From NCBI GenBank assembly GCA_037355855.1, contig CM074761.1, positions 6,515,688 to 6,579,687 of the forward strand: DNA of 64,000 nt, given 5' to 3'. Below the pieces are notes generated by a model. The model saw only the letters and a list, made by a program, of their open reading frames with translations, had not been told where the DNA came from and ran no database searches. Numbering within the stretch: the first letter of the stretch is position 1; every line of letters begins with the position of its first letter. Of this stretch, positions 47,480-58,770 are shown piece by piece. The stretch comes from Pseudo-nitzschia pungens (lineage: Eukaryota > Bacillariophyta > Bacillariophyceae > Bacillariales > Bacillariaceae). The position numbers were made by a program, and so were the translations under genes.

Positions 47480-49115
47480 ATGAATAGAGAAGCATTGCAA
47501 CTGACTAAAGCTATTGCAGAAATTAGTCCAGTCTCAGCTGATGTGAACAGTCCAAGAAAGAATCGCAGTGGATTATCCCTACCCGATCCCAATGTGATAA
47601 CACCAACTGTGGCATCGGCGCGGAAGCTGCAGCAGCCGTCGACGAAGAAGCAGCATCAGCCGTCGAAGAAGCAGCAGCCGTCGAAGAAGCAGCAGCATCG
47701 TAAACACACAAACAAACCCCAACCCACCAAAACTCCGATAGACAATGTGACCTTCAGCACAAGAGGGAATGTGAACTTCAACGCAAACGGGAACGTTATT
47801 GTCGCAGAGAATGCAAATATGACAGACCCGAGGACAGTGAGGAACAGTGAATGGGAGGACAGAGTCGCAGAAACAGAGAGACGATTAGCTGAAATGGAGA
47901 AACGACTCGAAGAAAAGGAGAAACGACTAGAAGAAAAAGAGAGAAAACTAGAAGAAAAAGAGAGAAAACTGATTGAAAAAGAGAAGGAACTACAACGTTC
48001 CGAAACGGAAAAAGGCAACGTCGAGAAGGAAGAAATCGAGCGGAAACTTAGAGTCCATCAAGCGACGGTGTTGAGCCAAAAGGTGAATCAGTATGTAAAG
48101 CTACACATTTTTCAGAGTCATAAATTTGTGGATAAGAAAGAGTCGATCCAAATTCTGAAAACAATGATGAAGGAGGAACAACTTCAACTACCGGAAGGCG
48201 TTCCCAAAAACAAATTCTATGAATACAACTGGGTGATAATCAGAAGGGCGGTAAATGACTTGAGAACTGCGGTGCAGTCTTTAGTTAGGAAGCATTGGAT
48301 TGGTGAGTGCTAATGCTACTAATGTGAAATGATGTGGGAATGATTGTTGTGATGAGGAAATGGATGCCAATACTAACAAGCACACTGTTACCGTTCCTGT
48401 TACAGATGACTTCAAGAAGGCCAAAACGAGGAGAAATGAATGGGTGCTGCCTGAAGGATTTCCAGGCACACTAAAGCTTCTCGAGACGGAGGATGATGAT
48501 GCTCCCGTTCTGCATCCGAGCTATAGGAAAAAGGAAGGGGAGGATGACTTCTATTATTTTGCGACCCGCATCTTGGCTGCATTCATGCCGTCAGTTTTTT
48601 CCCCAACATGGCAAAAAACACAATTGATTGGTAAATTATATTCGGTGAGTGATGAGGCATTTGCATTGGTCATAATTCATAACGAATATAAAAGATGGGT
48701 GAATTACTTGGAAAGAGTTAATGACAAAAGTATTCCTGAGGTTAGCAAAAAATATTGTGACCCGAGAAGTGGAAACGAGGACGGTTGGTCGGAAGATGGA
48801 ATAGAAATGTATGAAAGAGTGTGTGAAGAACTGATGGATATCCGCTTCCCTGACTACAACCTAGGGGGAGGAAAAGACGAGGAAGAAGACGAGGAAAAAA
48901 AGAGGGCAAAGGAAAAAGCGAAAAAACAAAAAGAAAAAGTGGAAGATTTTGAAATCGCCTTGATGAGACGAATCAACATGGCTTCGAAACGAAAAGGTGG
49001 AGGTGTGGCATTACAATCAGATTCTGCTAGTAGCAAGACGAAGCGAAAGAAGAGGAGAAAGCATATTGATCCAATAATGAGTAGTGAGAGAAGGAAGTGG
49101 TTGGCGGAATTGTAA
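47480..49115 (+). CDS. Spliced coiled-coil accessory protein of the 14-kb element
   Basis: Two exons (47,480-48,302 and 48,406-49,115) join in phase across a 103-bp GTGAGT...CAG intron containing a perfect TACTAAC branch-point box near 48,371, giving 510 residues. The N-terminal third is Lys/Gln-rich. Residues of about 130-185 form a strong coiled coil of repeated E-K-R-L-E-E-K units. A folded segment with L-P-E-G-V-P-K-N-K-F-Y-E-Y and R-K-H-W-I-G follows. Exon 2 encodes a compact domain (F-Y-Y-F-A-T-R-I-L-A-A-F-M-P-S-V-F) and then a long acidic-basic region ending in K-R-K-K-R-R-K. No known family was recognised. Its position directly downstream of the transposase on the same strand suggests an accessory role, such as a DNA-binding partner. 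Confidence 0.65.
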
Positions 49116-49225
49116 ATGGATGGTAATATTGAGGTTGATTAGTGATAGTTTAAATTAAAAGCAATTTGTGGTTGGAAACGGCGTCGCTCCATAATACCAT
49201 AGGGTAGACAAAACGATCGTTCCGT

Positions 49226-49760
49226 CTCGAAAATTAATGGGCGTTGCCTCACAAATTGATGGGCGTTGCCTCGAAAATTAATGGGCATTGCCTAGAAAAT
49301 TAATGGGCGTTGCCTCGACAATTGATGGGCGTTGCCTCGAAAATTAATGGGCATTGCCTGGAAAATTAATGGGCATTGCCTCGAAAATTCATGGGCGTTG
49401 CCTGGAAAATTAATGGGCGTTGCCTCATAAATTGATGGGGCTTGCCTCGAAAATTTATGGGCATTGCCTAGAAAATTAATGGGCATTGCCTAGAAAATTA
49501 ATGGGCATTGCCTGGAAAATTAATGGGCATTGCCTGGAAAAATTATGGGCATTGCCTGGAAAATTTATGGGCATTTCCTGGAAAATTCATGGGCGTTGCC
49601 TCGAAAATTCATGGGCGTTGCCTCAAAAAGTAATGGGGCTTGCCTCGAAAAGTAATGGGTATTGCCTCGAAAATTTATGGGGGTTGGCTCGAAAATTTAT
49701 GAGCGATGCCTCGAAAATTTATGGGCGTTGCCTCGAAAATTTATGGGCGTAGCCTCTAAA
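49226..49760. repeat. 22-bp tandem array, about 25 copies
   Basis: The unit is close to GAAAATTAATGGGCGTTGCCTC with frequent C/A and T changes. Because 22 is not a multiple of three, the translated frame cycles through three versions of the repeat. It fills the interval just inside the right end of the element. Confidence 0.9.
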
Positions 49761-49884
49761 AATAATTGGCATAGGCTGTAAAATATATATGGTACGGGAC
49801 TGAAAAAATGAAGCCGGGGGACAATCCTTTGGTCAAATATTTGACCCCAAAAGGACCCGGCACGAAAATTTTTGACCCACGTCT

Positions 49885-49909
49885 AAAATCAGTTATCAGA
49901 CGTACCATT
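49885..49909 (-). repeat. Right terminal inverted repeat (candidate)
   Basis: The reverse complement begins AATGGTACGTCT and matches 35,861-35,885 at 24 of 25 positions. The flank is GTTCAAATAA, with no clear target duplication. Confidence 0.55.
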
Positions 49910-50380
49910 GTTCAAATAATAATAATAATGGTACGAGTAGTTCGTAAGGTTAGCTCTACTATGAAGTAATTACGAAGTACTTCTATTCAATACCTTAGTA
50001 CGTAAACAACAGATGATAATGAAAAGAGCTTTGTTGACTCTCGGCGTTTAAGAAACGCATGAATTTTAAAAAAAATTAATACTGTAAATAAATAATAATT
50101 GAAGTCTGTGTCATCGTTGACTCTCTGCGGTAAGATTAACTTACAGCATGTCTGATCAACGAGGTTTGGCCCGTTTGCCCCCGTCTGACCGTATCCCACC
50201 TGATCTTCTCTTCAACAAATTCTCGTTTTGTTACTTCCAATTCAACATGGGTTTCCGTTACCCTACAATATGAAATACTACTAGTAATTTTAAAGTTACC
50301 TGGTAATACGGTACTTCTACTCGTAGAGTGGTTGTCTCGCCCGAACTGGGCCCTCTCTGCCCGGAGCCCAGAAGATACCA
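49910..50380. other. Intergenic spacer upstream of membrane-protein gene
   Basis: No gene is supported. It includes ATA repeats (49,916-49,930), GTAC-rich DNA and the presumed promoter of the gene at 50,381. Confidence 0.55.
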
Positions 50381-51707
50381 ATGCCTGTGGCGGAAACAAC
50401 GAAATTCTTTGTCGATGCACCACTGGCAATTTTTCTCGAGAAACAAATTCGATTGCAAGGAAAAGCATCAGGTAGCCTTACTCCACAGTCTCTTGCAGAA
50501 CGAGTAGCGTGTTGTTCAATGAATACAATACAATCCACCAATGCAATGTATTCAAATAATAGTCCCATTGAAACAGAAACGAAAATCCACGAAGAAATAC
50601 CCAACCGTTCGATGCCTTCCATATTCGTATTTGACTGTACCGAACGATACAGGAGGAAGACTCCTACAACTCGGATTCGTTCCATTCCATTGATTTGCGT
50701 CGTTATCTGCGTTGTGTGCTTGAATTCATGTGTCTGCCTCGCTGTGATCGGTCCCAATTGGGTACAAGTACAACGTCATACATTATCATCGGTTCTGATA
50801 ACCAAGCAGTCGGAACTCGGCGAAAAGAAGTATAGCAAAAGCAAGACAGAAATACCACTAACCTACAAGCAACGACAAAAACACTGTCAATCATTCCGAG
50901 AGACGATCACTGGATTGGTGACCGGTGTTGTTCGGAAACCCAGTCCCCGGTACATTCAGCACACTCTATATTGGATCACGGCTGCGGACGCTGTGCTCAG
51001 TGTGATCCTGAACGAATATTCCGACGTTTCGCTCTGCGGGGCCTTGGTCGCGCCCCAATACGGGCATCAGGGCATGGTCCACGAAGTGTATTCGAAGCTC
51101 TTTTATTTTGCGCGAATGCGCCCTCGATTGCTTTACTCCATCGGCGCTTTGCTCAGAGCCGTGTCGCTTTGCACCCCCCTCCGACACGTCCTAGATCCAT
51201 CCGTTGGCGTTGGAGCCGGAATCCACTTTTTTGCATTCCTGGCGGGTTCGAGGGTGAGTGATCCACGGTGCATTATCGATGTCGAATCGTTATTGTCCTT
51301 GTTGTCATGTTATTATGTTGTCTCGCGTGAATTTCCAATCATTGCACCCGCTCAAGCTTTTTTCCCGTTCGTTGTTTTCGTTGCTTTTTCATTATTTTTT
51401 GTCAACTTTAGTGGGGTGAGTGATATGGTCTAGTTCGGACTTTGCCTTGCCATATTACGAGTTCATTGGGGTTTTTCTCCTTTTTTTCGTATCCTCCTGG
51501 CACTTCTAACCTATTCTTGATCTTGTTCTTTTTTCGAAATTCATAGTCAAACCATTGATTCTGGGATGGGCAACGACGAAGGCATTCTGGACTTGGTTGG
51601 GTGCTCGTCCAGTAGATCGGGCGTTTGTTCCGATCACACTGTCAATCCATGAATGGGAAGAAAAGAAACAGAAAAAGAACTCAAGAACGAATGATCCCGG
51701 GAAATGA
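50381..51707 (+). CDS. Unknown membrane protein with an apparent 4-nt microexon
   Basis: The proposed exons are 50,381-51,253, 51,412-51,415 (TGGG) and 51,547-51,707, total 345 residues. Both introns start with the same donor GTGAGTGAT and end in TTTAG or CATAG. Without the microexon the last exon stops after three codons when joined to the first GTGAGT donor; with it the frame stays open for 53 codons. A hydrophobic segment at about residues 107-127 (I-P-L-I-C-V-V-I-C-V-V) and two or three weaker ones later suggest an integral membrane protein. The C-terminus is Lys-rich. No family was recognised. An alternative is a weak donor at 51,245 that skips the microexon and also keeps the frame. It is convergent with the FNT gene. 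Confidence 0.6.
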
Positions 51708-51903
51708 TCACATCGCAATACACCGTACACACGAATGAGATAGATTATGACATTTTATAATATCAGAATGAAGAAAAACGAACAATCCATCCAATCTATG
51801 GAAATCTTGCCAAAAATGCTAGTAATCATAAGAAATTCATTAATATTGTCACCGGAACGACCAAGTTTCCATTCATCCCTTAAAATTCGTAGCAGACGGG
51901 GCA

Positions 51904-53154
51904 TTAGTCTGACTTCTTCCCCCAGTTACCGAAGACCGAGCCGAACGGAGCCATCACACAGAGCGCTCCACCAACGATGTTACCGAGTGTCACCGGAATC
52001 AAGTTCTTCGTCAAAAACGCCTTGATTGTAATGTCAGCACCACGGAGCATACCGAGAGGAATGATGAACATATTTGCAACACTGTGGTCCAAGCCAAGAG
52101 CAACGAATGCGGAAATGGGGAAGTAAACAGCGGTCATCTTTCCTGCCATGGAGGCACAGCCAGATGCCATGTAAACGGCCATGCAGACCAACCAGTTACA
52201 GAGGACACCACGAACGAAGGCAACATCCCATGGAAGTGAGCACTTGGCGGTGGCAATGGCAGCCGAGGCTGGGCTGGCGGCTAGGGTTCCACTCTTGTAC
52301 GCAAGGTACGCCAAAAAGATGGATCCCACAAAGTTTCCAGCGTAGGAAGAAACCCAATTTTTTACCAAGTCTTTTCCTTCGATCTTTCCTTCCTTGTAGG
52401 CGGCAGTCACAAGAGCGGTGTTTCCAGTAAAAAGTTCACCTCCAGTCACCAAGGTCATGATAAGGCCAAACGGCAACCCGAAGGAGCCAAAAATGATCTG
52501 CAACGGTTTTGATCGGTACGTGTAGGTTTTTGAGAAGGAAAATGAGAGAAAGTTATCGACTTCGAAGTTTCACTCTATACGTAGTGCAGCGGTGTCGGCT
52601 ACAACAATCACATCACTCCAATAACAACGACACTTACCTTCTGAAGGCCAGGGTTCTCGGCTGCGATTCCCGAGCATGCGCCTCCGACGGTGATGGCAAG
52701 GTAAGCCCCGAAGGCAATATGGCAACCACTAACAATACCAAGTTTGAAGATATCTGCCCACGACTTCGAGGCTTTACCTACACCTGCCGCCACAGCGCCC
52801 TGGTACAGAGACGGAGGAGGCTACGATTCCATTATGTAGAGAGCACCGATTTGTTAGAGGTACCGATGGCAAAACACACAGAAAAACAAAATTCCATGAG
52901 TGAACGATTGTCCCTGCCGGAAGAGCGCACAGAAACATTCTTTTCAGTCTTCATCTGTTGCAAGAGCTTCTCGACCGTTTGTCACATACCTTGAGCTCGG
53001 GTGGAGTTGCTGCTCCTGCAGCACCTCCATTCATCTTTAGGATGGTCGACGCCAAGGCCTTTTTCGTGATGGGAGATCCGGGTTGGATCACCGCAAAAGC
53101 GGAGCTGGTGCCAGCCAAGAGTGCAACGAGGAACAAAGGCTTCAAGGCGGTCAT
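51904..53154 (-). CDS. Plastid-targeted formate/nitrite transporter (FNT/NAR1 family)
   Basis: Three exons (53,154-52,990, 52,820-52,638, 52,497-51,904) all join in phase 0, giving 313 residues. The start M-T-A-L-K-P-L-F-L-V-A-L-L-A-G-T-S-S-A-F-A is a signal peptide ending in an A|F junction, the pattern that targets diatom proteins through the four-membrane plastid envelope. The mature protein has FNT hallmarks: P-P-P-S-L-Y-Q-G-A-V-A-A-G-V-x-K-A, a G-A-Y-L-A-I-T-V-G-G segment, L-V-T-G-G-E-L-F-T-G-N-T, N-W-V-S-S-Y-A-G-N-F-V-G, L-C-N-W-L-V-C-M-A-V-Y and L-G-N-I-V-G-G-A, with about six membrane spans. The family forms pentameric channels for small anions; algal NAR1 moves nitrite or bicarbonate across plastid membranes. 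Nitrite import for plastid nitrite reductase is the likeliest role; the substrate is inferred. Confidence 0.9.
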
Positions 53155-55489
53155 GATAATAACTTTGTAGTGCTTCAATTGCTTATCGTTTCTTTCCAAA
53201 AAGAATGTTATGACCTAACAACAGAGGGGGGAAATTGATGTCCTTTAGTTCACCTTAAGTACAGTGGTGGTACATTAGCATTGAACAAACCGATGACAGG
53301 GCCAAAGGGGCCAAGGATCTTCCGTTTTGACAAGTTGTTTGTGTCAACACAGATCCCCAGATCCAATCAATCCTGTTCTTCATCTTGACGATTTCATCGG
53401 AACGCAGTCTGTCATCGTCAGGTTATCATGTGTGATCCATTATTCGACTTCTATCATTATTATTTCTACTTCGTACTGGTACGTACTTGTACGGGTACGA
53501 TTTGTTTTTCGGAGGCAGTGATCAAACTTCGCATGATGATCTCATATTATTTTTTCTTCCACGGTAAGATTACGGTAATAGCCTTACGATTACAGTATGT
53601 GAATCTAAAGGGCATACGGTACGTACACGTAAGGTTTACGAGGAACGAGACGTTTAAGCTTCGACACAAATTTCACTTACGAATAACAGACGCTAACATA
53701 AATAATCTTGAGATGGAAAGATAGGAATATCTGCCGGAATCTTAGACAAAAACTTCGCGCACGCGTCAAGTTCACGAAGTCCGGTGTCTAAATTCTTCAT
53801 GATTCACAGTAGATTGGTATGGCTTCGGACTCGATACGCTGAAGATGACTGTCATACGAGTAGTTCATACTAGTCATACGTTTACTATTTTTTTCGGAAA
53901 CCAAAAAAAATTCAAAATCCGATTAACCCGTGGAAATGTCTGTACGTGTACCGTATCGGTAAAATGCAACTGTAGTTGCGCGCGCTACGCGCTCGTGCAA
54001 CTCCTACCACATAGTACGTATACATAAGTACGTTCCTAAGTACGCCTCATTTTTTGACGTACGGGACCGTTTTTAATGGCTGAGAGTACAGTAACCTTAC
54101 CGGTTGCTCTGTAGACCCCCTTAACGTTGCTGAAACAGTAGTTTTTTTCTCCATATTAACACGGAGGTGCGCAACCTTCGTTGCATTATTAAAATAAAAA
54201 CAGGACTCATGTCTATCGAAATTTCTGTCAGTAATCCACTGTTTGCTCACTATTTCACAGAAAAAAAACACAAACACCAAAACACTATGCCAAAGCTACT
54301 GCTACTATTAGTAGTACCACTTCTATTAGTAGTAGTGGTGGTGGTGGTAGTGGTAGTAGTGGTAGTAGTGGTAGTAGTCTATTACTATTACTAGTACTAC
54401 TAGTACTACTTTGATATTTGATCATCAGCAAGAGATATGAATAAGACAACAGAAACAGCAACAACAGCAGCCCACGGAGTGCTGGCAAACAATGAGTCTA
54501 CAGGGGGATACAGTTCAAGCGATAGTATTGTACACACTCAGATACTACAAGACACTCCCCTAGAGGTAGTACATTACTAGTATTACATCCCCAATATGGT
54601 GCTTACTACTAATTTAAAGGAGATCAGAACAAAATAAGTGGGAGCTGAGCTCAGCTCAGCTCAGTTCAGCTCTATATGTATCTTGTTGCCTTGTAGTATA
54701 GCACTGTAGCTTGGGCATGATGCCAATGGTGGTATGCATCTTAGTACTAGTAGTAGTAGTAGTACTAGTATTACTAGCAGCATTTCATGTATTTGTATTA
54801 TACTACTAATAGCTCCATGAGAACATCTAAACAAGTGTGAGCTCTGGTATGTCAAACAAACAATCACATCTGGAGATACATGCTGTCTATCAGGACAGTA
54901 CTCTAGGTAGTACCAGTAGTAGTATCCTTGCAGCCTTGCACCAACAACACCCTGGTGTTTCACTACTAGTACTACTAGTGTTGGTGTTTGTTTTGTTGGC
55001 TAGGGGAAGTACCCCTGTTGTTGCTGCTAAGGCATGTTTTCAAAGTTCAAGTTTATTTTTGTTACCCTTGTTGGTCTGTGGATCCTCTCATGTAGGATTG
55101 TACGTGCTTCCCTGGTACTCATTCTTTTTGTAACCAAATGAGTTTTGCGCGCGCCAAATGAGCCCACGTAGAAATTCTACATGTTTTCTGGTACTCATTC
55201 TTTTTAGTTGCATACTGTGTAGTTACTAGTTACCATCACCCATACCTGGAGCGGAAGAAAATACACTTTCTGCGCAGCCCGCAAGCCTCAGTAATCTTAA
55301 TGACTTTTCAATAGCTAATTTAGCAAAACCCTAAACATTTTGGGGCCGAGGGGAATCCCATGACCCTCAGGTTGAATTTTTAACTAATTAGGTTGAACTT
55401 ACTACGAGTCCCATAAAAATTGAGACTGGTCCACTGCACGCCCAAAATGAACTGAATATTCCCAAACCAAAACCAAACACTGGGAAGGA
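53155..55489. other. Intergenic region upstream of FNT, with repeat relics
   Basis: No gene is supported. 53,460-53,640 and 53,930-54,060 are GTAC/TACGTA-rich. A GTAGTG/GTGGTG microsatellite occupies about 54,311-54,378. TAGTACTAGT clusters occur at 54,380-54,410 and 54,740-54,780. 55,005-55,080 resembles the 3' tail of the Crypton at 9,805-9,880. The FNT promoter should lie just above 53,154. Confidence 0.55.
55005..55080 (+). repeat. Relic of the Crypton 3' tail
   Basis: The shared block GGGGAAGTACCCCTGTTG is followed by GCTGCTAAGG-like DNA and then TTCAAGTTTATT, in the same order and spacing as at about 9,815-9,865. The palindrome GGGGAAGTACCCC-like core is retained. Confidence 0.6.
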
Positions 55490-55494
55490 GAACA

Positions 55495-55819
55495 TGTAAC
55501 ACTCTAAGGTAAAAAGTTCGGAGTAGTATGAATAATTGTGAATGTTTAGATACTTTACGAGATATTGTTATGCGATTTGAGAATGGAGACATATAAAATT
55601 TCGAGGTTGCGAGCATAGCCAAATTCTGGCATGCTCTGCCATAAATGTTGGTTCACTGTCGGTTCCCACGATTAGGCATATACCTTAATCTGGGACTCAA
55701 CTATAATAATTAGGACACATATTAAATGTATCCGGTATCGAAGATTATATTCGATTGTCCAATGCGGGATTCGGTTAATTATTCAGTCGTAACATACTAG
55801 TGTACACTAGCATGTTACA
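55495..55819 (-). repeat. 3' LTR of the gypsy element
   Basis: 325 bp, beginning TGTAACACTCTAAGG and ending GCATGTTACA on the plus strand, with TG...CA ends. It differs from the other LTR at two bases near its start and one near its end. Confidence 0.95.
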
Positions 55820-55848
55820 TAGTGCCCCATGATTGAACGAATCCAGGA

Positions 55849-58722
55849 TTAAGCCATCCAATGGTTTGAAGAAGACTCCGAGTCTTCTGATTGGCTCATT
55901 CGAATATCTGGGACTTCATTTATCGTAGACTCCGACTGATTCGGTTCTCGGTATGGAGTGAGTTTTCGGACGTTCACTGTTTCTACTACTGAAGGGGCTC
56001 TTTGCAACTTCACAGTTCCATTGGTATTGACTTGTGTAATTGGAAAGGGTCCGGTCTTTCTGGGTTGAAGCTTGTCCGGGTCTGGTTCCTGTATCCATAC
56101 CTTGTCATTCACTTGGAAGGTGTGATCGATTCTTTTGGCGTTGTCTCTGAGTAGATTCTTGTTAATTCCTTGCTGTCGGAGCTGCTGAAGAGCTACAAGG
56201 TTTGATGTTAATGGTAGATCAATCAGCATGTCCCGGTTAAGTACCAGTGAGCCTGGGGATGCTTGTAGAGCAGCGTTGACAGCACATCTGGAGGCGTGCA
56301 TGCAGGTTGCCAGAGCATTGTCCATGAGTTGACTGGCTCGGGTGTTGACTTGAGGGGGATTCACATGAACTAAGACTCTGAGAATATCAGCAACTGTATG
56401 ATGGACTCTTTCACAGATAGCATTAGACTGGGGATTCTTCACTGTGGTGGGAATGGACTGAATCCCATACTGCTTGAGTGCGGTTTGAAATTCAGCTCCT
56501 AGGAATTCACCGCCGTTGTCATGGATGCATCTGATAGGTCTGGGGTACCTTGAGAGTCAACAGTTCTTAAATTGGTCTGATACGTGTTGGGAGGACTTGT
56601 CTCTGATTCTGATGATCTCCAGGAGGTTGGTAACTGGATCGATACAGGTTAGGGCCTTAAAGTTGTAGTTCTTGCCCTGAGCTGTGATCTTCCACGGGCC
56701 TATCAGATCCACATGTATCTCGTTGAATGGAGCTAGTGGGGCTTCTTTCGGTGGAAGTTTACCATATTTGGAGTGCTGGTTCTTGTATTTGATGCAGTTG
56801 TCAGAGCATATGTAGGATTTGCACAGGTTGGATAGGTTATCAGCATAGAACCGCGATGAAATAGTTTGGTATAGCCTGGTGGATCCACAATGACCCAACA
56901 GGAGGTGATACCATTTGACTGTATCATTAATCAGTGTTGGTGGAATATAGATCTTCCAATTATCAGGGTTGGACTGATTCGCATAACATAACATTCGATT
57001 GCCTTCTAATTCTTGGTAGAAGAAGGATTTGGATTGAATCTTGAATTTGATAGTCGCATCTTGTTGTTGATGAAGATATATCGTTGAGTAGTTCACCGGG
57101 CATTCCAAGTCCTGTTGGTTTGGTAGGTTAACTAGACACTCATTGTTCAGCAGGCAAGCCTGTAGTTCTTTGTCTGCGTCATGGCATAAGTGTTGAAACA
57201 AATTGGGGAACTCTGTTAGAAATAGTTCTTCATCTTGTTTAGGGACTTCAAGTTTCAAAAAATCAATAAGAGTGCCTTTACCAAGGGCTTCTTTCTTCCC
57301 CACAGTGGGTGGATCCATCCGGGGGAGCCTGGAGAAGGCGTCAGCAAGAACATTCTTCTTGCCTTCAACATAGGTGAGGTTGACACCAAATTCTTCAAGG
57401 AATAGTCTCCACCGGAGGACGCGTTGGACAGATAAGGTTCTGAAGGTAAGGTTCTTATGGTCGGTGTATACATTGATAACACCACCAAGTAGCATTTTTC
57501 TGTACTCTTTGCAGCAGAGTACGATTGCGAGGAGTTCTTTCTCCATAGTTGTATAGTTCTTCTGGGCATCAGATAGTTTCTTGGACCAGTATGCAATGGG
57601 CTTGCCATCCTGTAGTATAGCAGCACCAAGTTGCAGGTCTGAGGCATCAGTGTACAGTTCAAAGGGCTTGTTAAGGTCTGGATAGGTGTTCAGCGCATCC
57701 GCTGCCACCATTGCTTTCATCTCTTGAAAGGCTTTATCTTGAGGAGGTCCCCAAGTGAAAGCTGAAGGAGCTTTTCTTTGCTTGCCTTTGATGGCAGCTG
57801 CTTGAGGCTTCTTGGGGGCTCCAGTTATATCAAATAGAGGAGCTAGGACATGGGATCTGCGAGGCCACATATCTCTGTAGTATCCTACTGCTCCTAGGAA
57901 GGACTTGACTTGAGTGACAGTGCGCGGCCGGTCCATGTGTAGGATGGCTTCAATCTTTTTGCGCCATAGCTTAACTGCTGTGGGAGTCATCCAATAGCCT
58001 AGGAAGTCAGTTTCTTGTACAGCCCAGTCACACTTGAGTGGGTTGCATTTAAGTCCATTCTGGTTGAGCCGGTCTAAGATCTTGTCGATAGTTTTCATGT
58101 GTAGATCAAAGGAGCCATCGGTCCAGATACCGATATCATCGATGTAAACAGTGCAGTCCGTGTCTTGTAGGATGTCTTCCATAAGTTGCTGGGCAACGTC
58201 TGGGGAAACTTTGACACCCATGGGGAGTCTTTGATACTCATAGCAACCATAAGGAGTGACTATGGTACAGAGTTTCTTGCTTGCGTCATCCAGTTCAAAG
58301 CAGTAGTATTGCATGGACAAGTCAATCTTGGTGAAGTGAGTGTACTTGCCCCTCTTGTTCATGATATCCTGTATCCTAGGGATTGGATAAGGACGTCTTT
58401 CAAGTAGTTCATTGAGTTCCCTAAAGTCTGATACCCATCTAACTCTGTTGTCTTTCTTTGGAACAATAAAGGTAGGGAACGCCCATTCGGCTGGTCCAGT
58501 GCAACGCTTGAGGACTCCATCATTACAAAGATTCTGGAGTTCCCTTTTGAATAGGTCTTCTCTTTTGTATGCAACAGGGTAAGGCTTTTTGTGTATGGGC
58601 TTGGATCCGGGCTTCAGTCTTAGAGAGATCTTCTTGTGTGGATACTTGCCTAATTCTCCATTGAAGACGTTAGGGTATTTGCTTAGTATTGCTTGGAACT
58701 GCTGCTGCTCTTTATTAGACAT
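55849..58722 (-). pseudogene. Gypsy pol: reverse transcriptase, RNase H, integrase (TGA-interrupted)
   Basis: The frame starts at the ATG at 58,722 and is closed by a TGA at 56,557-56,559. It then reopens in the same frame to 55,849. The RT has D-L-S-M-Q-Y and the catalytic Y-I-D-D. RNase H has Y-T-D-A-S, E-K-E-L-L-A and Y-T-D-H-K-N-L. The integrase has an H-x(3)-H...C-x(4)-C-type zinc region, and H-V-D-L-I-G-P-W begins its catalytic core. The TGA falls inside that core, before H-D-N-G-G-E-F, so the second half carries the remaining catalytic residues and a C-terminal domain with D-K-V-W-I-Q. A one-base change of Trp TGG is the simplest cause; readthrough is possible. There is no obvious chromodomain. 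Confidence 0.85.
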
Positions 58723-58770
58723 GTGGGACTGTTGCTTGGCAACTGTAGATGGATTTGTTTCTTGGTAGGC

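Larger units (their letters stand above)
35861..49909. mobile_element. Putative 14-kb DNA transposon carrying an oxygenase-like gene
   Basis: The interval is bounded by a 25-bp sequence (35,861-35,885) whose reverse complement recurs at 49,885-49,909 with 24 of 25 matches. Between the ends lie an orphan minus-strand ORF, a 2OG-Fe(II) oxygenase-like gene, a large DDE-type transposase gene, a spliced coiled-coil gene and many tandem arrays. Motifs of the GGGTC/GACCC type recur just inside both ends. No clear target-site duplication is visible, so the limits are inferred. The neighbours outside (TPR gene, membrane-protein gene) look like ordinary host genes. Transposons pairing a DDE transposase with a TET/JBP-type oxygenase are known as KDZ elements in fungi; similarity to that arrangement is an inference. 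Confidence 0.5.
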
